Positions 42,449 to 52,465 are shown, numbered from the stretch's first letter. The stretch is 64,000 bases of DNA from Mesorhizobium sp. L-2-11 (GCF_016756595.1 NZ_AP023257.1:3736001-3800000); one strand, 5' to 3'. The notes: generated from the sequence alone by a model not told the origin. Translations and numbers: made by a program.

Positions 42449-43636
42449 ATGTCCGATGTGCTGCTCGCCGCGCCCTCGCGCAGGAGCCTGTCCCTGCACG
42501 ACGCCAAGGTCCGGGGCATCATCTATCAGCTTTTGCTAGCGGGCAGCCTGCTGGCATTGGCCGTGGGCATTGCCGTTCAGACGGCGTCGAACATGAGGGC
42601 ACGCGGGATTCCGCTGTCTTTCGGCTTCTGGAACGAGGCTGCCGGCTTCGACATCAATCAGACGCTGATCCCCTACGACACGCTCTCCACCTACGGCCAA
42701 GCGTTCTGGGTGGGTGTGGTCAATACGCTCTATGTGAGCTTGCTTGGAATCGTGTTGGCCACAGTCTTGGGCTTTGTCGTCGGCATTGCCCGCCTGTCGC
42801 CGAACTGGATCGTTTCAAAGGTCGCGGCCTCGTATGTCGAGATTATACGCAATATCCCGTTATTGCTGCAGCTTTTGTTCTGGTACAATGCAGTTCTGAA
42901 AGCGCTGCCCGCGCCGAGGGCGTCGATCGAACTGCCCGGCGGCATCTATCTGAACAATCGCGGTCTCATCATTCCGGAAATCCAGCTCTACGCAGGAGCA
43001 GGTACGGTGGGACTTGCGTTCCTGGCGGCCAGCATCTTCTGCGTCGCTTTTTGGTTCTACGCCAGGCGCGCGCAGAACCGCACCGGAAAACAGCTGCCCG
43101 TGCTGTGGGTCAGCCTCGCTGCCTTGACTGGATTGCCTCTGATCGTCTCCCTCCTGGTCGACTCGCCGGTGTCGTTCGTGACCCCGGAGTTGAAAGGATT
43201 CAATTACCGGGGTGGACACCAGCTTTATCCGGAGTTCGCCGCGCTTCTGATCGGCCTGTCCGTCTACACCGCTTCCTTTATCGCGGAAATTGTCCGCAGC
43301 GGAATCCAGGCTGTGCCGAGAGGCCAGACCGAAGCCGCTCATGCGCTCGGGCTTGCGCCGGGCAAAACGCTTCGCCTGGTCATCGTTCCGCAGGCACTGC
43401 GCATCATCATACCGCCCCTGACCAGCCAGTACCTGAATCTCACGAAGAATTCCTCACTCGCCGTGTTCATCGGCTACCCGGACCTCGTTCAGATTTTCGC
43501 GGGAACGGTGCTCAACCAGACCGGCGCCGCCGTCCAGGTGATGGCGATCACGCTGTCGGTCTATCTCGCGATCTCCCTCGTCATGTCGATGGCCATGAAC
43601 GCTTTCAACCAACGTTTCGCGATCGTCGAGAGGTGA
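42449..43636 (+). CDS. Amino-acid ABC transporter permease (AapQ-like)
   Basis: A 395-residue membrane protein. A long N-terminal membrane segment and periplasmic loop (TASNMRARGIPLSFGFWNEA) precede FWVGVVNTLYVSLLGIVLAT, as in AapQ/BztB. The ABC-permease EAA loop reads PRGQTEAAHALGLAPGKTLR. AapQ-type permeases are longer than usual HisM/HisQ permeases, as here. The start ATG at 42449 follows CAGGAACAGGGTC. Partner of the permease that follows after 3 bases. Confidence 0.9.
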   Translation: MSDVLLAAPSRRSLSLHDAKVRGIIYQLLLAGSLLALAVGIAVQTASNMRARGIPLSFGFWNEAAGFDINQTLIPYDTLSTYGQAFWVGVVNTLYVSLLGIVLATVLGFVVGIARLSPNWIVSKVAASYVEIIRNIPLLLQLLFWYNAVLKALPAPRASIELPGGIYLNNRGLIIPEIQLYAGAGTVGLAFLAASIFCVAFWFYARRAQNRTGKQLPVLWVSLAALTGLPLIVSLLVDSPVSFVTPELKGFNYRGGHQLYPEFAALLIGLSVYTASFIAEIVRSGIQAVPRGQTEAAHALGLAPGKTLRLVIVPQALRIIIPPLTSQYLNLTKNSSLAVFIGYPDLVQIFAGTVLNQTGAAVQVMAITLSVYLAISLVMSMAMNAFNQRFAIVER

Positions 43637-43639
43637 TGC

Positions 43640-44779
43640 ATGAGCGGCCTGTCCCTGCATCCGTCCTTAGTTAGCGCTGCGCTTTTGCCGCCTATGGCGC
43701 CGCCTTCTGGAATCCGGCCGAGCCCGGCGACCTGGATCAGAAAGAACCTGTTCTCGACACCGTTCTCCGGCGTGCTCACGATTTGCTTCACAATTCTCGC
43801 CGCATGGCTTTTGCATCAATTCGTAAGTTTTGCAGTCCTGGACGCCGTCTGGGCCGGCGGACAGGAAGAATGCCGCGCCAACCCTGACGGCGCCTGTTGG
43901 CCGTTCATCGTGGAGAAATTCGACTATCTCCGTTACGGGGCATATCCGGTTTCCGAGCGCTGGCGGGTGGACCTGACGCTGGCAATCGGCGCCGTGCTGA
44001 TCGTCTGGCTGCTGTGGAAACGGGCGCCGCGGCGCAACGTGGCGGCGCTGCTGTTCTTTGTTGCCTACCCGGTCGTCGCCTTTGTTCTGTTGAGGGGCAT
44101 CGCGTCGCTCGATCTGCCGGTCATCGATACCGTGTTGTGGGGTGGGCTGCTCATCACGCTGCTCATGTCGATCGTGGGCATCGTCTTCTCGCTCCCGCTC
44201 GGTGTGCTTCTCGCGCTTGGCCGAAGATCGGAGCTTCCCTTCGTCAGAGCGGTGTGTGTGATCTTCATCGAGGTCGTCAGGGGTGTGCCGTTCATCACGG
44301 TGCTGTTCATGGCGAATTTCATGATGCCGCTCTTCGTGCCCGACTATCTGACGCCCGATCGGCTGCTGCGTCCGCTGATTGCAATAGCGCTGTTCTCATC
44401 CGCCTACATGGCCGAGGTGGTGCGCGCAGGCCTTCAGGCGATTCCGAAGGGGCAATATGAGGCGGCAAAGGCGCTCGGCGTCAGCTATTTCACCATGATG
44501 CGTCTGATCATCCTGCCGCAGGCGCTCACTATCGTCATCCCAGGCATCGTTTCTACCTTCATCGGGCTGTTCAAGGACACGACGCTGGTAGCGATCGTCG
44601 GCATTGCGGACTTCCTGAGAGCCGTCGAAACAGCGCGAGTCGACCCGAACTGGGCTGGGCCGACGATCTCCTCGACCGGCTATCTCTTCGCCGGGCTGGT
44701 CTACTGGATCTTCTGCTTTGGAATGTCCCGGTACTCGCAATCGATGGAGCGCGCGTTGGCGCGCGGCCACAAGAGCTAG
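43640..44779 (+). CDS. Amino-acid ABC transporter permease (AapM-like)
   Basis: A 379-residue membrane protein. After a cytoplasmic N-terminus and a segment with FVSFAVLDAVWAGGQEECRA, a periplasmic loop with several cysteines (CRANPDGACWPFI) leads to DTVLWGGLLITLLMSIVGIV and the EAA loop PKGQYEAAKALGVSYFTMMR. This is the AapM/BztC arrangement. A good GAGAGG site precedes the start. No aapP-like ATPase gene follows: the next genes are for metabolic enzymes. Confidence 0.9.
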   Translation: MSGLSLHPSLVSAALLPPMAPPSGIRPSPATWIRKNLFSTPFSGVLTICFTILAAWLLHQFVSFAVLDAVWAGGQEECRANPDGACWPFIVEKFDYLRYGAYPVSERWRVDLTLAIGAVLIVWLLWKRAPRRNVAALLFFVAYPVVAFVLLRGIASLDLPVIDTVLWGGLLITLLMSIVGIVFSLPLGVLLALGRRSELPFVRAVCVIFIEVVRGVPFITVLFMANFMMPLFVPDYLTPDRLLRPLIAIALFSSAYMAEVVRAGLQAIPKGQYEAAKALGVSYFTMMRLIILPQALTIVIPGIVSTFIGLFKDTTLVAIVGIADFLRAVETARVDPNWAGPTISSTGYLFAGLVYWIFCFGMSRYSQSMERALARGHKS

Positions 44780-44946
44780 GAAGCGGAGCATGCGACAGGC
44801 AGTTTCAGCAACGAGGCACGTGGCGCAAATCCCCCAATAGCCCGCCAAAAGTTCGAGCAGCCGCGAGCGACAAAACCACACCCGGAAACCAAGCAATGAC
44901 TTGTACGGATGCATCGCAATCTACGGTTGCGGAAAGAAATATTGGA

Positions 44947-46125
44947 ATGATCGACTTCGACAGGATCTATGATCGCCACCAGTTTGGGTCAGTCAAATGG
45001 GCCAATCAGTGGGACGAATTCTCGCCTCGGGTCGAGGGCGAAGATCTGCTTTCGCTGTGGACCGCGGATATGGATTTTCGCGCGCCTGAAACCGTCATCG
45101 CGCGGCTGCGTGAAGCGGCGGACCATGGGATCTATGGCTATACCCGCCGCGACCCCCGTCACTACGAGATTGTGCAATCATGGTTCGCGCGTCGGCACGA
45201 CTGGTCGCCGGCACTGGAATCGCTGCTGCCGGCGCCTGCGATCATGCCGTCGGTAGCCGCGATGCTTCGGACCTTCACCAAGCCTGGGGACGGGGTGATC
45301 GTGCAGTCTCCCATCTACTCGCCCTATTTCGAGGTGATTCAGGGCAACGGAAGGAAGCTGCTGGTCAACCGGCTAAGGTTGCAAGACAACCGATACGAGC
45401 TCGACCTGGAGGACTTCGCGAAACTGGCAGCCGGCGCCAAGGCCTTCCTGCTGTGTAATCCGCACAATCCAGCTGGAAAGGCGTGGACGCGCGGGGAATT
45501 GACGGCGCTGAACGATGTCTGCGAGCGCTGCGGCATCCTTGTCATATCTGATGACATCCATTGCGACATCAGATTGTCGGATCGCCCGCACATCGTCTTC
45601 TCGTCCCTCTCGGAGGATGCCGCCGAAAAGTCATTCGTCTGCACGGCTCCAACGAAGACCTTCAATCTGGCCGGCGTGCCCTCCGCAACCGTGTCGGTGG
45701 CCAACAAGCAGCGGCGCGAGGCGCTTCTGGCTACCATGCAGGCATCGTTCATGGTCAATGCCAACTTCTTTGGACGGCTGGCGCTAGAGGTCGCCTACAG
45801 CACCGGCGCGCCGTGGCTGGATCAACTGACGCGCTACATCGGCGGTAATGTCGATTTCGTCCTGAAATTCGCCGAGGATCGCCTGCCGGGCATCACACCG
45901 ATGCGGCCGGACGCTTCCTTCCTGGTGTGGCTGGATGCGCGCGGGCTTGATCGGAAGGTCGGAGGCGTTCAACGTTTTTTCGTCGACCGAGCCGGTGTCA
46001 ATTTGTACGACGGGCGCGTCTATGGACCCGGCGGTGAAGGCTTCATTCGCCTCAACGTCGGTTGCCCTCGTCCGCTGTTGCGGAGGGGGCTCGAACGTAT
46101 GTCCAGGGCGCTGGAGTCGTTGTGA
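44947..46125 (+). CDS. PatB/MalY-family PLP-dependent C-S lyase or aminotransferase
   Basis: A 392-residue fold-type I enzyme. It opens MIDFDRIYDRHQFGSVKWAN, then LLSLWTADMDFRAPETVIAR, the PatB/MalY entry (SvKWd....vLPmWvADMDF). The PLP lysine is in CTAPTKTFNLAGVPSATVSV, with the Asp/Tyr neighbours in SDDIHCDIRL. Members cleave cystathionine or related C-S bonds, or act as aminotransferases. I chose the ATG at 44947 since family members begin there; an ATG at 44896 is open too. It follows the amino acid transporter, which suits use of an imported amino acid. Confidence 0.88.
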   Translation: MIDFDRIYDRHQFGSVKWANQWDEFSPRVEGEDLLSLWTADMDFRAPETVIARLREAADHGIYGYTRRDPRHYEIVQSWFARRHDWSPALESLLPAPAIMPSVAAMLRTFTKPGDGVIVQSPIYSPYFEVIQGNGRKLLVNRLRLQDNRYELDLEDFAKLAAGAKAFLLCNPHNPAGKAWTRGELTALNDVCERCGILVISDDIHCDIRLSDRPHIVFSSLSEDAAEKSFVCTAPTKTFNLAGVPSATVSVANKQRREALLATMQASFMVNANFFGRLALEVAYSTGAPWLDQLTRYIGGNVDFVLKFAEDRLPGITPMRPDASFLVWLDARGLDRKVGGVQRFFVDRAGVNLYDGRVYGPGGEGFIRLNVGCPRPLLRRGLERMSRALESL

Positions 46126-46180
46126 GAGCTTGACGGGACCGGAGCGGCCCTGCGGGGCATCGGCGATAGCGTGCTTGCAT

Positions 46181-47059
46181 TCAGCTCCAGGCGTGGCTGG
46201 CCAATCCATAGACCCAGGGCTCGTTGCTTTCCCGGTTCAGAAAGCGGCGGCCTTTGGACATCGTCGTCACGGTCTCGGCAATGCCGAGTCCGCTCTGCTG
46301 CAGAAACTCGGCAAACACGCCATCCTTCTCGCGCGTATCGACGCGGGCGAATCGACCTGTCAGTTTCTTCAGATGGACGGCTGTGAGATGGACCGCGTCC
46401 TGGTCGTTTCGGGCTGTTATGGGACCAATCACATGGCCGCGCCCGAACTCACGGCACATGGAATAGCCAACAACCTCGCCACCGCGGCTCAGAATGGCTG
46501 TCGAGGCCTCCTCCGAGAGCAACGCAAGCAGCCTCGCGCGGTTTGTCCCGAATGCGCGCGCGTCCAGCTCGGTGATCTCGCCGAGTCGGCCGCTGGACAG
46601 CTCACTCAGTTCACCATCCAAAACCGGCAATGGCGGGAGAGTTTGTTGGACCTCTCCCTGGCGCATGTAAACGATCGCCTCTTTCGTGAAGCCGAGCGAC
46701 GCATATAGAGGATAGGCGGCATGGGTGGCATTCAGGGCCAGGTTGCGATCCCCGCACTGCTCGAGGACCTGGTCCATGAGCCATCGGCCGCCTCCCTGCG
46801 CCTGTGCGCGAGGCGTGGTGATCACCAGGCCGATGGTGGCAAAATCGTCCCCTTGGGGAAACCACATCGCGCTTCCGAAGACGCGCCCAATTCCGTCAAC
46901 GGCGACGATGCCACGGCCGGCGCGGCGCAACAAATCCCAGTCCTTGGGACGATGCGGCCAGTGGACCGAAATCGATAGCGCATGCAGCAGATCAACGTCG
47001 ACGTCATTGATGTCGCGCGCGACCAGTTCAAAGGATTTCAGGCGTACTGATCTCTGCAT
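46181..47059 (-). CDS. Double-GNAT-type acetyltransferase
   Basis: A 292-residue protein. The N-terminal half is a GNAT domain: WPHRPKDWDLLRRAGRGIVA, the acetyl-CoA loop near QAQGGGRWLMDQVL, and ATHAAYPLYASLGFTKEAIV. The C-terminal half resembles the second GNAT-like domain (Acetyltransf_18) with FGRGHVIGPITARNDQDAVH and RFARVDTREKDG. The same layout appears in the protein encoded at 53588, with which it shares the WPHR..DW...GIVA and G..VIGP..AR blocks. The acceptor is unknown. It diverges from the ArgE-like deacylase, and a tandem 20-bp repeat lies just upstream. Confidence 0.85.
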   Translation of the reverse strand: MQRSVRLKSFELVARDINDVDVDLLHALSISVHWPHRPKDWDLLRRAGRGIVAVDGIGRVFGSAMWFPQGDDFATIGLVITTPRAQAQGGGRWLMDQVLEQCGDRNLALNATHAAYPLYASLGFTKEAIVYMRQGEVQQTLPPLPVLDGELSELSSGRLGEITELDARAFGTNRARLLALLSEEASTAILSRGGEVVGYSMCREFGRGHVIGPITARNDQDAVHLTAVHLKKLTGRFARVDTREKDGVFAEFLQQSGLGIAETVTTMSKGRRFLNRESNEPWVYGLASHAWS

Positions 47060-47073
47060 CCCAGTCGATCCGC

Positions 47074-47112
47074 TCCTTCAACGAATGCCCCAGTCCTTTA
47101 ACGAATGCCCCA
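47074..47112. repeat. Tandem 20-bp repeat in a divergent promoter
   Basis: TCCTTCAACGAATGCCCCA (47074-47092) is repeated as TCCTTTAACGAATGCCCCA (47094-47112), with one base change and a 20-bp period. It lies 15-53 bases upstream of the GNAT start at 47059. Two same-face copies suggest a regulator site, or slippage. Confidence 0.6.
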
Positions 47113-47322
47113 AGGCATGCGGTGTTAAATCCTGGCGCCGATAGCCATGTTTGCGACAGGTCTCATTTGCCGCAGCATTACATGGGAAAGCCAGCAGGTT
47201 TCGCTGGTTCGAGGCGTTTTTTCGCAATCTTCAGCCAAAGCACGACGCGATTCGGCAGGGAACACTGCTGCGCAGGGATAGGCTGGTCGCACCCGGTAAC
47301 AGTGCAAGCAGAGCGGACCGCC

Positions 47323-48447
47323 ATGAACGTGGAAGAAATCCTCGCGACCCTGATTGCATTTCCCTCTGTTGTGGGCACGCCAAACGGCGCGATCGTCGAT
47401 TGGATCCGCGACTACAGTCAGGCAGCCGGCGCCGAGGTGACGGTTCTGCCCGGTCCCGAGGGCGACCGGTCCAACCTGTTCGTCACGGTCGGCCCGCGTG
47501 CCGGTCGGGGCTACATCATCTCCGGACATATGGATGTCGTGCCGGCCGGCGAACCGGAATGGAGCTCGGATCCGTTCGTCCTGCGTCGCGAGGGCGGCAG
47601 GCTTTACGGCCGCGGCACCACCGACATGAAGGGCTTTCTCGCCTGCGCATTGGCCGCGCTGCCAGGACTTGCGGCGATGAACCTGCGGCAGCCAGTTCAT
47701 CTCGCATTCTCCTACGATGAAGAGGCGGGGTGCCGTGGTGTGCCGCATCTCCTGGCTGCATTGCCGAGCCTATGCGAGAGGCCGCTTGGCGCGATTGTCG
47801 GCGAGCCGAGCCGGCTGCAGCCGGTGCGCGCGCACAAGGGGAAGGCCGCCGCGCGGCTCGAGGTGATCGGGCGATCCGGCCATTCGTCGCGCCCCGATCT
47901 CGGCCTCAATGCCGTGCACGCCATGGCCGGCGTCATCTCGCACGCCGTGGCCTACGGCCAATCCCTCGCCGGCGGTCCGCTCGATCAAAATTTCGAGCCT
48001 CCATATTCTTCCTTGCAGGTGGGCGTCATCGCCGGTGGACAAGCAGTCAACATCATCGCTGGCCACTGCACAGCCGATATCGAGGTGCGTGCGGTGCCGG
48101 GCGTTTCCCCGGCATCCCTGCTTGAGCCTGTCAAAGCCCGGCTTTTCGATCTACGCGACAGCGGCTTCGAGGTCGCTTGGCACGAGTTGAGTTCCTATCC
48201 CGCCCTTGCGCCGGCGGATGGGAGCAAGCTAGCGGCCGTTCTGACCGAGATGACAGGGCAGGAGCCGCTCACAGCGGTGAGTTACGGCACGGAGGCCGGG
48301 CTTTATCAGCAGGTCGGTATCGATGCGATCATTTGCGGCCCTGGCGAAATTTCCCGCGCGCATCGTCCCAATGAATACATCGAGATCGGTGAACTTGCTG
48401 CCTGCCAGAGCATGATCGAGGATCTCGGCGCGCGTCTCGCGGCCTGA
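47323..48447 (+). CDS. ArgE/DapE-type M20 deacylase
   Basis: A 374-residue di-zinc amidohydrolase of the acetylornithine deacetylase class. Metal ligands are visible: His and Asp in [11 protein letters not shown], Asp in [11 protein letters not shown], the Glu pair in SYDEEAGC, and the late His in [15 protein letters not shown]. The dimerisation domain ([20 protein letters not shown]) is in place. Start at 47323 matches family length; the open frame reaches further upstream without homology. It likely removes an acetyl or other acyl group from an amino compound. Followed closely by a reductase and cupin gene. Confidence 0.9.
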   Translation: MNVEEILATLIAFPSVVGTPNGAIVDWIRDYSQAAGAEVTVLPGPEGDRSNLFVTVGPRAGRGYIISGHMDVVPAGEPEWSSDPFVLRREGGRLYGRGTTDMKGFLACALAALPGLAAMNLRQPVHLAFSYDEEAGCRGVPHLLAALPSLCERPLGAIVGEPSRLQPVRAHKGKAAARLEVIGRSGHSSRPDLGLNAVHAMAGVISHAVAYGQSLAGGPLDQNFEPPYSSLQVGVIAGGQAVNIIAGHCTADIEVRAVPGVSPASLLEPVKARLFDLRDSGFEVAWHELSSYPALAPADGSKLAAVLTEMTGQEPLTAVSYGTEAGLYQQVGIDAIICGPGEISRAHRPNEYIEIGELAACQSMIEDLGARLAA

Positions 48448-48463
48448 GCAAGGAGCGGGTTCC

Positions 48464-49387
48464 ATGGCATTTCTTTTCCGTTCCGATGCGGCGCGTGCTG
48501 CGGTGTTCCGCGAGATTTTTGCGCGCGAACTCCCCGATCTGGAATTTTTCCATTTCGGCGAGGAGTTGGAGCCGGACAAGGTTCGCTATCTCATCACCTG
48601 GACGGTGCCGGACGACATCTCGCGCTACCGCAATCTGGAAGTGCTGTTTTCGATCGGAGCCGGCGTCGACCAGTTCAGGCAGGACGTGGTGCCAGGCCAT
48701 GTGAAGCTTGTGCGCATGGTCGAGGATGGCATCGTCCGCATGATGCAGGAATACGTCGCGCTTGGCGTGTTGGCGCTGCACCGGGAGATGCCCGCCTATC
48801 TCGATCAGCAGAAAAGGTGCCTCTGGCAACCGATTGCCGCTCGACAGGCGGCCGAGCGCCGGGTCGGTTTTCTTGGTCTTGGCATGCTGGCGCAAGCGGC
48901 AATCGAGCGCTTGAAGCCGTTCCAGTTCCCGCTTGCCGGGTGGAGCCGCAGCCAAAAGCGGATAGAGGGGGTCGCCTGTTTTCACGGCGCCGATCAGTTG
49001 CCCGGCTTTCTGCAGCAGACGGATATTCTCGTCTGCCTGCTACCGCTGACGCAGGAAACCAGCGGCATTCTCGATGCAAAACTCTTCTCCTTGCTGCCAG
49101 CCGGGGCGCGGCTGCTGCATGTCGGCAGGGGTCCGCAACTCGACCAGGCTGCGCTGATCGACGCGCTCGACAGCGGTCACCTATCCGCGGCGATGCTTGA
49201 TGTCACGGATCCAGAGCCGCTCCCGGAAGACCATCCGCTGTGGTCGCATCCGAAGGTGATGATAACGCCGCACATTGCCTCGGTGACACAACCGCATACG
49301 GCGGCTCAAGCCGCCGTCGACAACGTCCGGCGCCACCGCGCCGGCGAAGAACTGATCGGCCTCGTCGATCGGACACTCGGCTACTAA
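48464..49387 (+). CDS. GhrA-type D-2-hydroxyacid dehydrogenase
   Basis: A 307-residue NAD(P)-dependent reductase. The Rossmann loop is [17 protein letters not shown], the active-site Arg lies in [15 protein letters not shown], the Glu in [12 protein letters not shown] and the His in [11 protein letters not shown]. The form is that of glyoxylate/hydroxypyruvate reductase A. It would reduce a short 2-keto acid to the D-hydroxy acid. It starts 17 bases after the ArgE-like gene with an AGGAG site, so the two form an operon with the next cupin gene. Confidence 0.9.
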   Translation: MAFLFRSDAARAAVFREIFARELPDLEFFHFGEELEPDKVRYLITWTVPDDISRYRNLEVLFSIGAGVDQFRQDVVPGHVKLVRMVEDGIVRMMQEYVALGVLALHREMPAYLDQQKRCLWQPIAARQAAERRVGFLGLGMLAQAAIERLKPFQFPLAGWSRSQKRIEGVACFHGADQLPGFLQQTDILVCLLPLTQETSGILDAKLFSLLPAGARLLHVGRGPQLDQAALIDALDSGHLSAAMLDVTDPEPLPEDHPLWSHPKVMITPHIASVTQPHTAAQAAVDNVRRHRAGEELIGLVDRTLGY

Positions 49388-49401
49388 CAGGGAAACCCAA
49401 C

Positions 49402-49758
49402 ATGTCACTGCTTACCACGATCGACACAAATCCCGCCTTCACGCCCAAGGAGGCCATGCCGCTGCCGGAGCGGCTCATTTCCGGAACTCCATCCTTCAAG
49501 ACCTGGGCACAGGATGCCTCGAAAGGTGAGAAGGTTCTGACCGGCGTCTGGGAAGCGACGCCGGGCGAGACGCATTCTATCAAGGGCACTACCTACGAGT
49601 TCTGCCACATCATTTCGGGTCTCATCGAAATCGAGGAGAAGGGCGGTGAGACCAAGACTTACCGCGCCGGCGACAGTTTCGTGATGAAGCCCGGTTTCGT
49701 CGGCGTCTGGCGCACGATCGAGACCGTGCGCAAGATCTACGTCTGCGTTTATGACTGA
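49402..49758 (+). CDS. Small cupin protein (DUF861/Cupin_3)
   Basis: A 118-residue single cupin barrel: VLTGVWEATPGETHSIKGTT, then YEFCHIISGLIEIEEKGGET and AGDSFVMKPGFVGVWRTIET. This is the DUF861 family, near ureidoglycine- or ethanolamine-type cupins. A ribosome site AGGGAAA precedes the ATG at 49402, inside a longer open frame. The 14-base gap to the reductase suggests co-transcription. Catalytic role unknown; a metal-binding or sensing role is possible. Confidence 0.85.
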   Translation: MSLLTTIDTNPAFTPKEAMPLPERLISGTPSFKTWAQDASKGEKVLTGVWEATPGETHSIKGTTYEFCHIISGLIEIEEKGGETKTYRAGDSFVMKPGFVGVWRTIETVRKIYVCVYD

Positions 49759-49925
49759 GTTCAGTGCTCAAGGTCCGGCCGAGTAGAGCGCGCGGCGGTT
49801 CCAGAACAATCGACTTTCCAAGTCCCGCCCGACGCGATTCGACGCTGTCGGGCCGCTCATCCTCAACGAAAAATGCGGCGCGAGGCCCGCTATGGTTCCG
49901 CGAATGCGAATGAGGACCTCGATCA

Positions 49926-50969
49926 ATGAAGACCTATGACATAGCGCTCATCCCCGGCGACGGCATCGGCAAGGAGGTGACCGGGGCGGCCTGGCAAGTG
50001 ATGCAGGCCGCGGCCAAACAGGGCGGTTTCGCCCTTGACGGCACACGCTTCCCATGGTCCTGCGCCTACTACCTCGAAACCGGCGCAATGATGCCGCCAG
50101 ATGGCATTGAGACCCTTCGAAAATTCGATGCGATCTATCTCGGCGCTGTCGGCTGGCCCGTGGAAGTGCCGGACTCAGTATCGCTTCACGGGCTGCTCCT
50201 GCCAATCCGCAAAGGGTTCACGCAGTACGCCAACATACGGCCGCACAGGCTGTTGCCGGGCGTTCAGGGCCCCCTCCGCTCCGAGGGATTCGACATCCTG
50301 TGCATCCGCGAGAATACGGAAGGCGAATATTCCGGCGCCGGTGGACGCGTTCATTCCGGCACAGCCAATGAGGTCGCGATCGAGACAGCAATCTTCACGC
50401 GCGCGGGTGTCGAACGGATCATGCGTTTCGGTTTCGAACAAGCACGGGCGCGCCGCAAGAAGCTCGCATCCGTCACCAAATCCAACGCACAGAAACATTC
50501 CATGGTTTTCTGGGATGAGGTCACCCGCGAGGTGGCGAAGGACTATGCCGATGTCGAGGTTTCGCACTACCACATCGACGCTATTGCCGCCCGCATGGTG
50601 CTGGCGCCGGAAAGCCTCGACGTGATCGTCGCCTCGAACCTGTTTGGCGACATCCTTACGGATATTGGAGCGGCCATTCAGGGCGGGCTGGGTTACGCCG
50701 CCTCCGCCAACATCAATCCCGATCGCAGCGCGCCTTCCATGTTCGAGCCGGTCCATGGTTCGGCGCCCGACATCGCGCATCTCGGCGTCGCCAATCCGAT
50801 CGCCGCGATCTGGTCGGGTGCGATGATGCTCGAGCATCTGGGCGAGGGGGATGCTGCGGCAGAAGTGATGTCGGCGATCGAGTCCGTAACCGCGCAGGGC
50901 ATAGGCACGATCGCGGGCAAGGACCGGACTGAAACAATCACGCAAGCCGTGCTTGCGGCATTGAGCTGA
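49926..50969 (+). CDS. Tartrate/D-malate dehydrogenase-type enzyme
   Basis: A 347-residue NAD- and metal-dependent beta-decarboxylating dehydrogenase of the isocitrate/isopropylmalate family. It opens YDIALIPGDGIGKEVTGAAW. The segment VSLHGLLLPIRKGFTQYANI is the tartrate dehydrogenase/DmlA form, and the Arg cluster FTQYANIRPHR binds substrate. Metal-binding acids are in FGDILTDIGAAI and the late EPVHGSAPDIAH. Members oxidise D-malate, tartrate or 3-hydroxy acids of this shape. A decayed second copy lies at 56506-57094. The next gene, a dehydrogenase, follows after 20 bases. Confidence 0.9.
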   Translation: MKTYDIALIPGDGIGKEVTGAAWQVMQAAAKQGGFALDGTRFPWSCAYYLETGAMMPPDGIETLRKFDAIYLGAVGWPVEVPDSVSLHGLLLPIRKGFTQYANIRPHRLLPGVQGPLRSEGFDILCIRENTEGEYSGAGGRVHSGTANEVAIETAIFTRAGVERIMRFGFEQARARRKKLASVTKSNAQKHSMVFWDEVTREVAKDYADVEVSHYHIDAIAARMVLAPESLDVIVASNLFGDILTDIGAAIQGGLGYAASANINPDRSAPSMFEPVHGSAPDIAHLGVANPIAAIWSGAMMLEHLGEGDAAAEVMSAIESVTAQGIGTIAGKDRTETITQAVLAALS

Positions 50970-50989
50970 AAGGGCAGAGGAAAAAGACC

Positions 50990-52465
50990 ATGAATGCGAT
51001 AACGAAGATTGGCACGTTTGACGATGCGGACCTTTTGCGCCAGCAGGCGTTGATTGGCGGTGTGTGGCGGGAAGCGGATACAAAGGCCGTCGTCGATGTG
51101 ACCAATCCTGCCACCCTGAATGTTCTTGGCAGCGTTCCCGACATGGGCGGCGACGAGACCAGGGCCGCGATCGCTGCTGCGGCCGAGGCATTCAAAAGCT
51201 GGAAGAAGACGACCCATGCCGAGCGTGCCGGACTGCTGGAGCGCTGGCACGACCTCATTCGCCAGCACGAACAGGATTTGGCGCTTCTGCTGACGCTGGA
51301 ACAGGGTAAGCCGCTTGCCGAGGCGTCGGCGGAAATCCGCTACGGCGCAGCTTTTGTGAAATGGTTTGCGGAGGAGGCGCGCCGGATCGGTGGCTCGACC
51401 ATTCCGTCACCCACCGCCGATCGCCGCATTCTGGTCCTCAAGGAAGCAGTCGGCGTCTGTGCCGTCATCACGCCGTGGAATTTCCCCAATGCGATGATCA
51501 CGCGCAAGGTGGCGCCCGCCCTTGCCGCCGGCTGCACGGTGGTGATCAAGCCGTCGGAGTTCACACCCTTTTCGGCGCTCGCGCTCGGCGTCCTGGCGGA
51601 GCGGGCGGGGATCCCGGCAGGCGTTATCAACATCGTGACCGGCATGCCGGGAGAGATCGGCAAAGAGCTGATGGCCAACGAGACGGTACGCAAGATCTCG
51701 TTCACCGGTTCGACCCGCGTTGGTGCGCTGCTCATGCGTGGCGCGGCCGATAGCATCAAGCGGCTGAGCCTGGAGCTTGGCGGCAACGCGCCCTTTATCG
51801 TCTTTGACGACGCCGATCTGGATAACGCAGTTGAAGGGGTGATCGTATCCAAGTTCCGCAATGGCGGTCAAACCTGCGTCTGCGCGAACCGGATTCTCGT
51901 GCAGGAAGGCGTTTACGACGCTTTCGCCGAAAAGCTGAGCCGGCGCGTCACGCGGATGAAGGTTGGCGCGGGGACCGACGAAGGCACTGAGATCGGCCCG
52001 ATGATCAATGCGGCCGCGATCGACAAGATCGAGCGTCACATCGCGGATGCGAAGACGAAAGGCGCTCAGATCCTCGCCCAAAGCGAAGCAGTGCCCGAAG
52101 GCAGGCAGTATGCACGGCCCATCGTCCTGGGGGAGGCTACGACCGAGATGCTCCTGGCATCGGAAGAGACCTTCGGTCCGGTGGCGCCGCTTTTTCGCTT
52201 CGAGACAGAGGAAGAGGCCATCACGATCGCTAACGGTACGCCGTTCGGCCTTGCCGCCTACTTCTACACCGACGACCTCAAGCGGTCATGGCGTGTTGCC
52301 GAGGCGCTGGAGTTCGGCATGGTCGGGCTCAATACCGGCCTGATCTCGACCGAGGTTGCGCCTTTCGGCGGTGTCAAGCAGTCAGGCGTGGGGCGGGAAG
52401 GATCGCAGCTCGGCATCGAGGAATATCTCGAGGTCAAGACGCTCCATGTCGGCGGGTTGAACTAG
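50990..52465 (+). CDS. gabD: NAD(P)-dependent succinate-semialdehyde dehydrogenase (GabD-type)
   Basis: A 491-residue aldehyde dehydrogenase. The NAD pocket shows ITPWNFPNAMITRKVAPALA, FTGSTRVGALLMRGAADSIK and the catalytic Glu region LSLELGGNAPFIVFDDADLD; the catalytic cysteine is in GGQTCVCANRILVQ. This FPN/GGNAPF pattern is that of succinate-semialdehyde and glutarate-semialdehyde dehydrogenases. It follows the dehydrogenase in an operon and is ended by a strong terminator. With the class III aminotransferase downstream it would complete a GABA-like or omega-amino acid route. Confidence 0.92.
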   Translation: MNAITKIGTFDDADLLRQQALIGGVWREADTKAVVDVTNPATLNVLGSVPDMGGDETRAAIAAAAEAFKSWKKTTHAERAGLLERWHDLIRQHEQDLALLLTLEQGKPLAEASAEIRYGAAFVKWFAEEARRIGGSTIPSPTADRRILVLKEAVGVCAVITPWNFPNAMITRKVAPALAAGCTVVIKPSEFTPFSALALGVLAERAGIPAGVINIVTGMPGEIGKELMANETVRKISFTGSTRVGALLMRGAADSIKRLSLELGGNAPFIVFDDADLDNAVEGVIVSKFRNGGQTCVCANRILVQEGVYDAFAEKLSRRVTRMKVGAGTDEGTEIGPMINAAAIDKIERHIADAKTKGAQILAQSEAVPEGRQYARPIVLGEATTEMLLASEETFGPVAPLFRFETEEEAITIANGTPFGLAAYFYTDDLKRSWRVAEALEFGMVGLNTGLISTEVAPFGGVKQSGVGREGSQLGIEEYLEVKTLHVGGLN

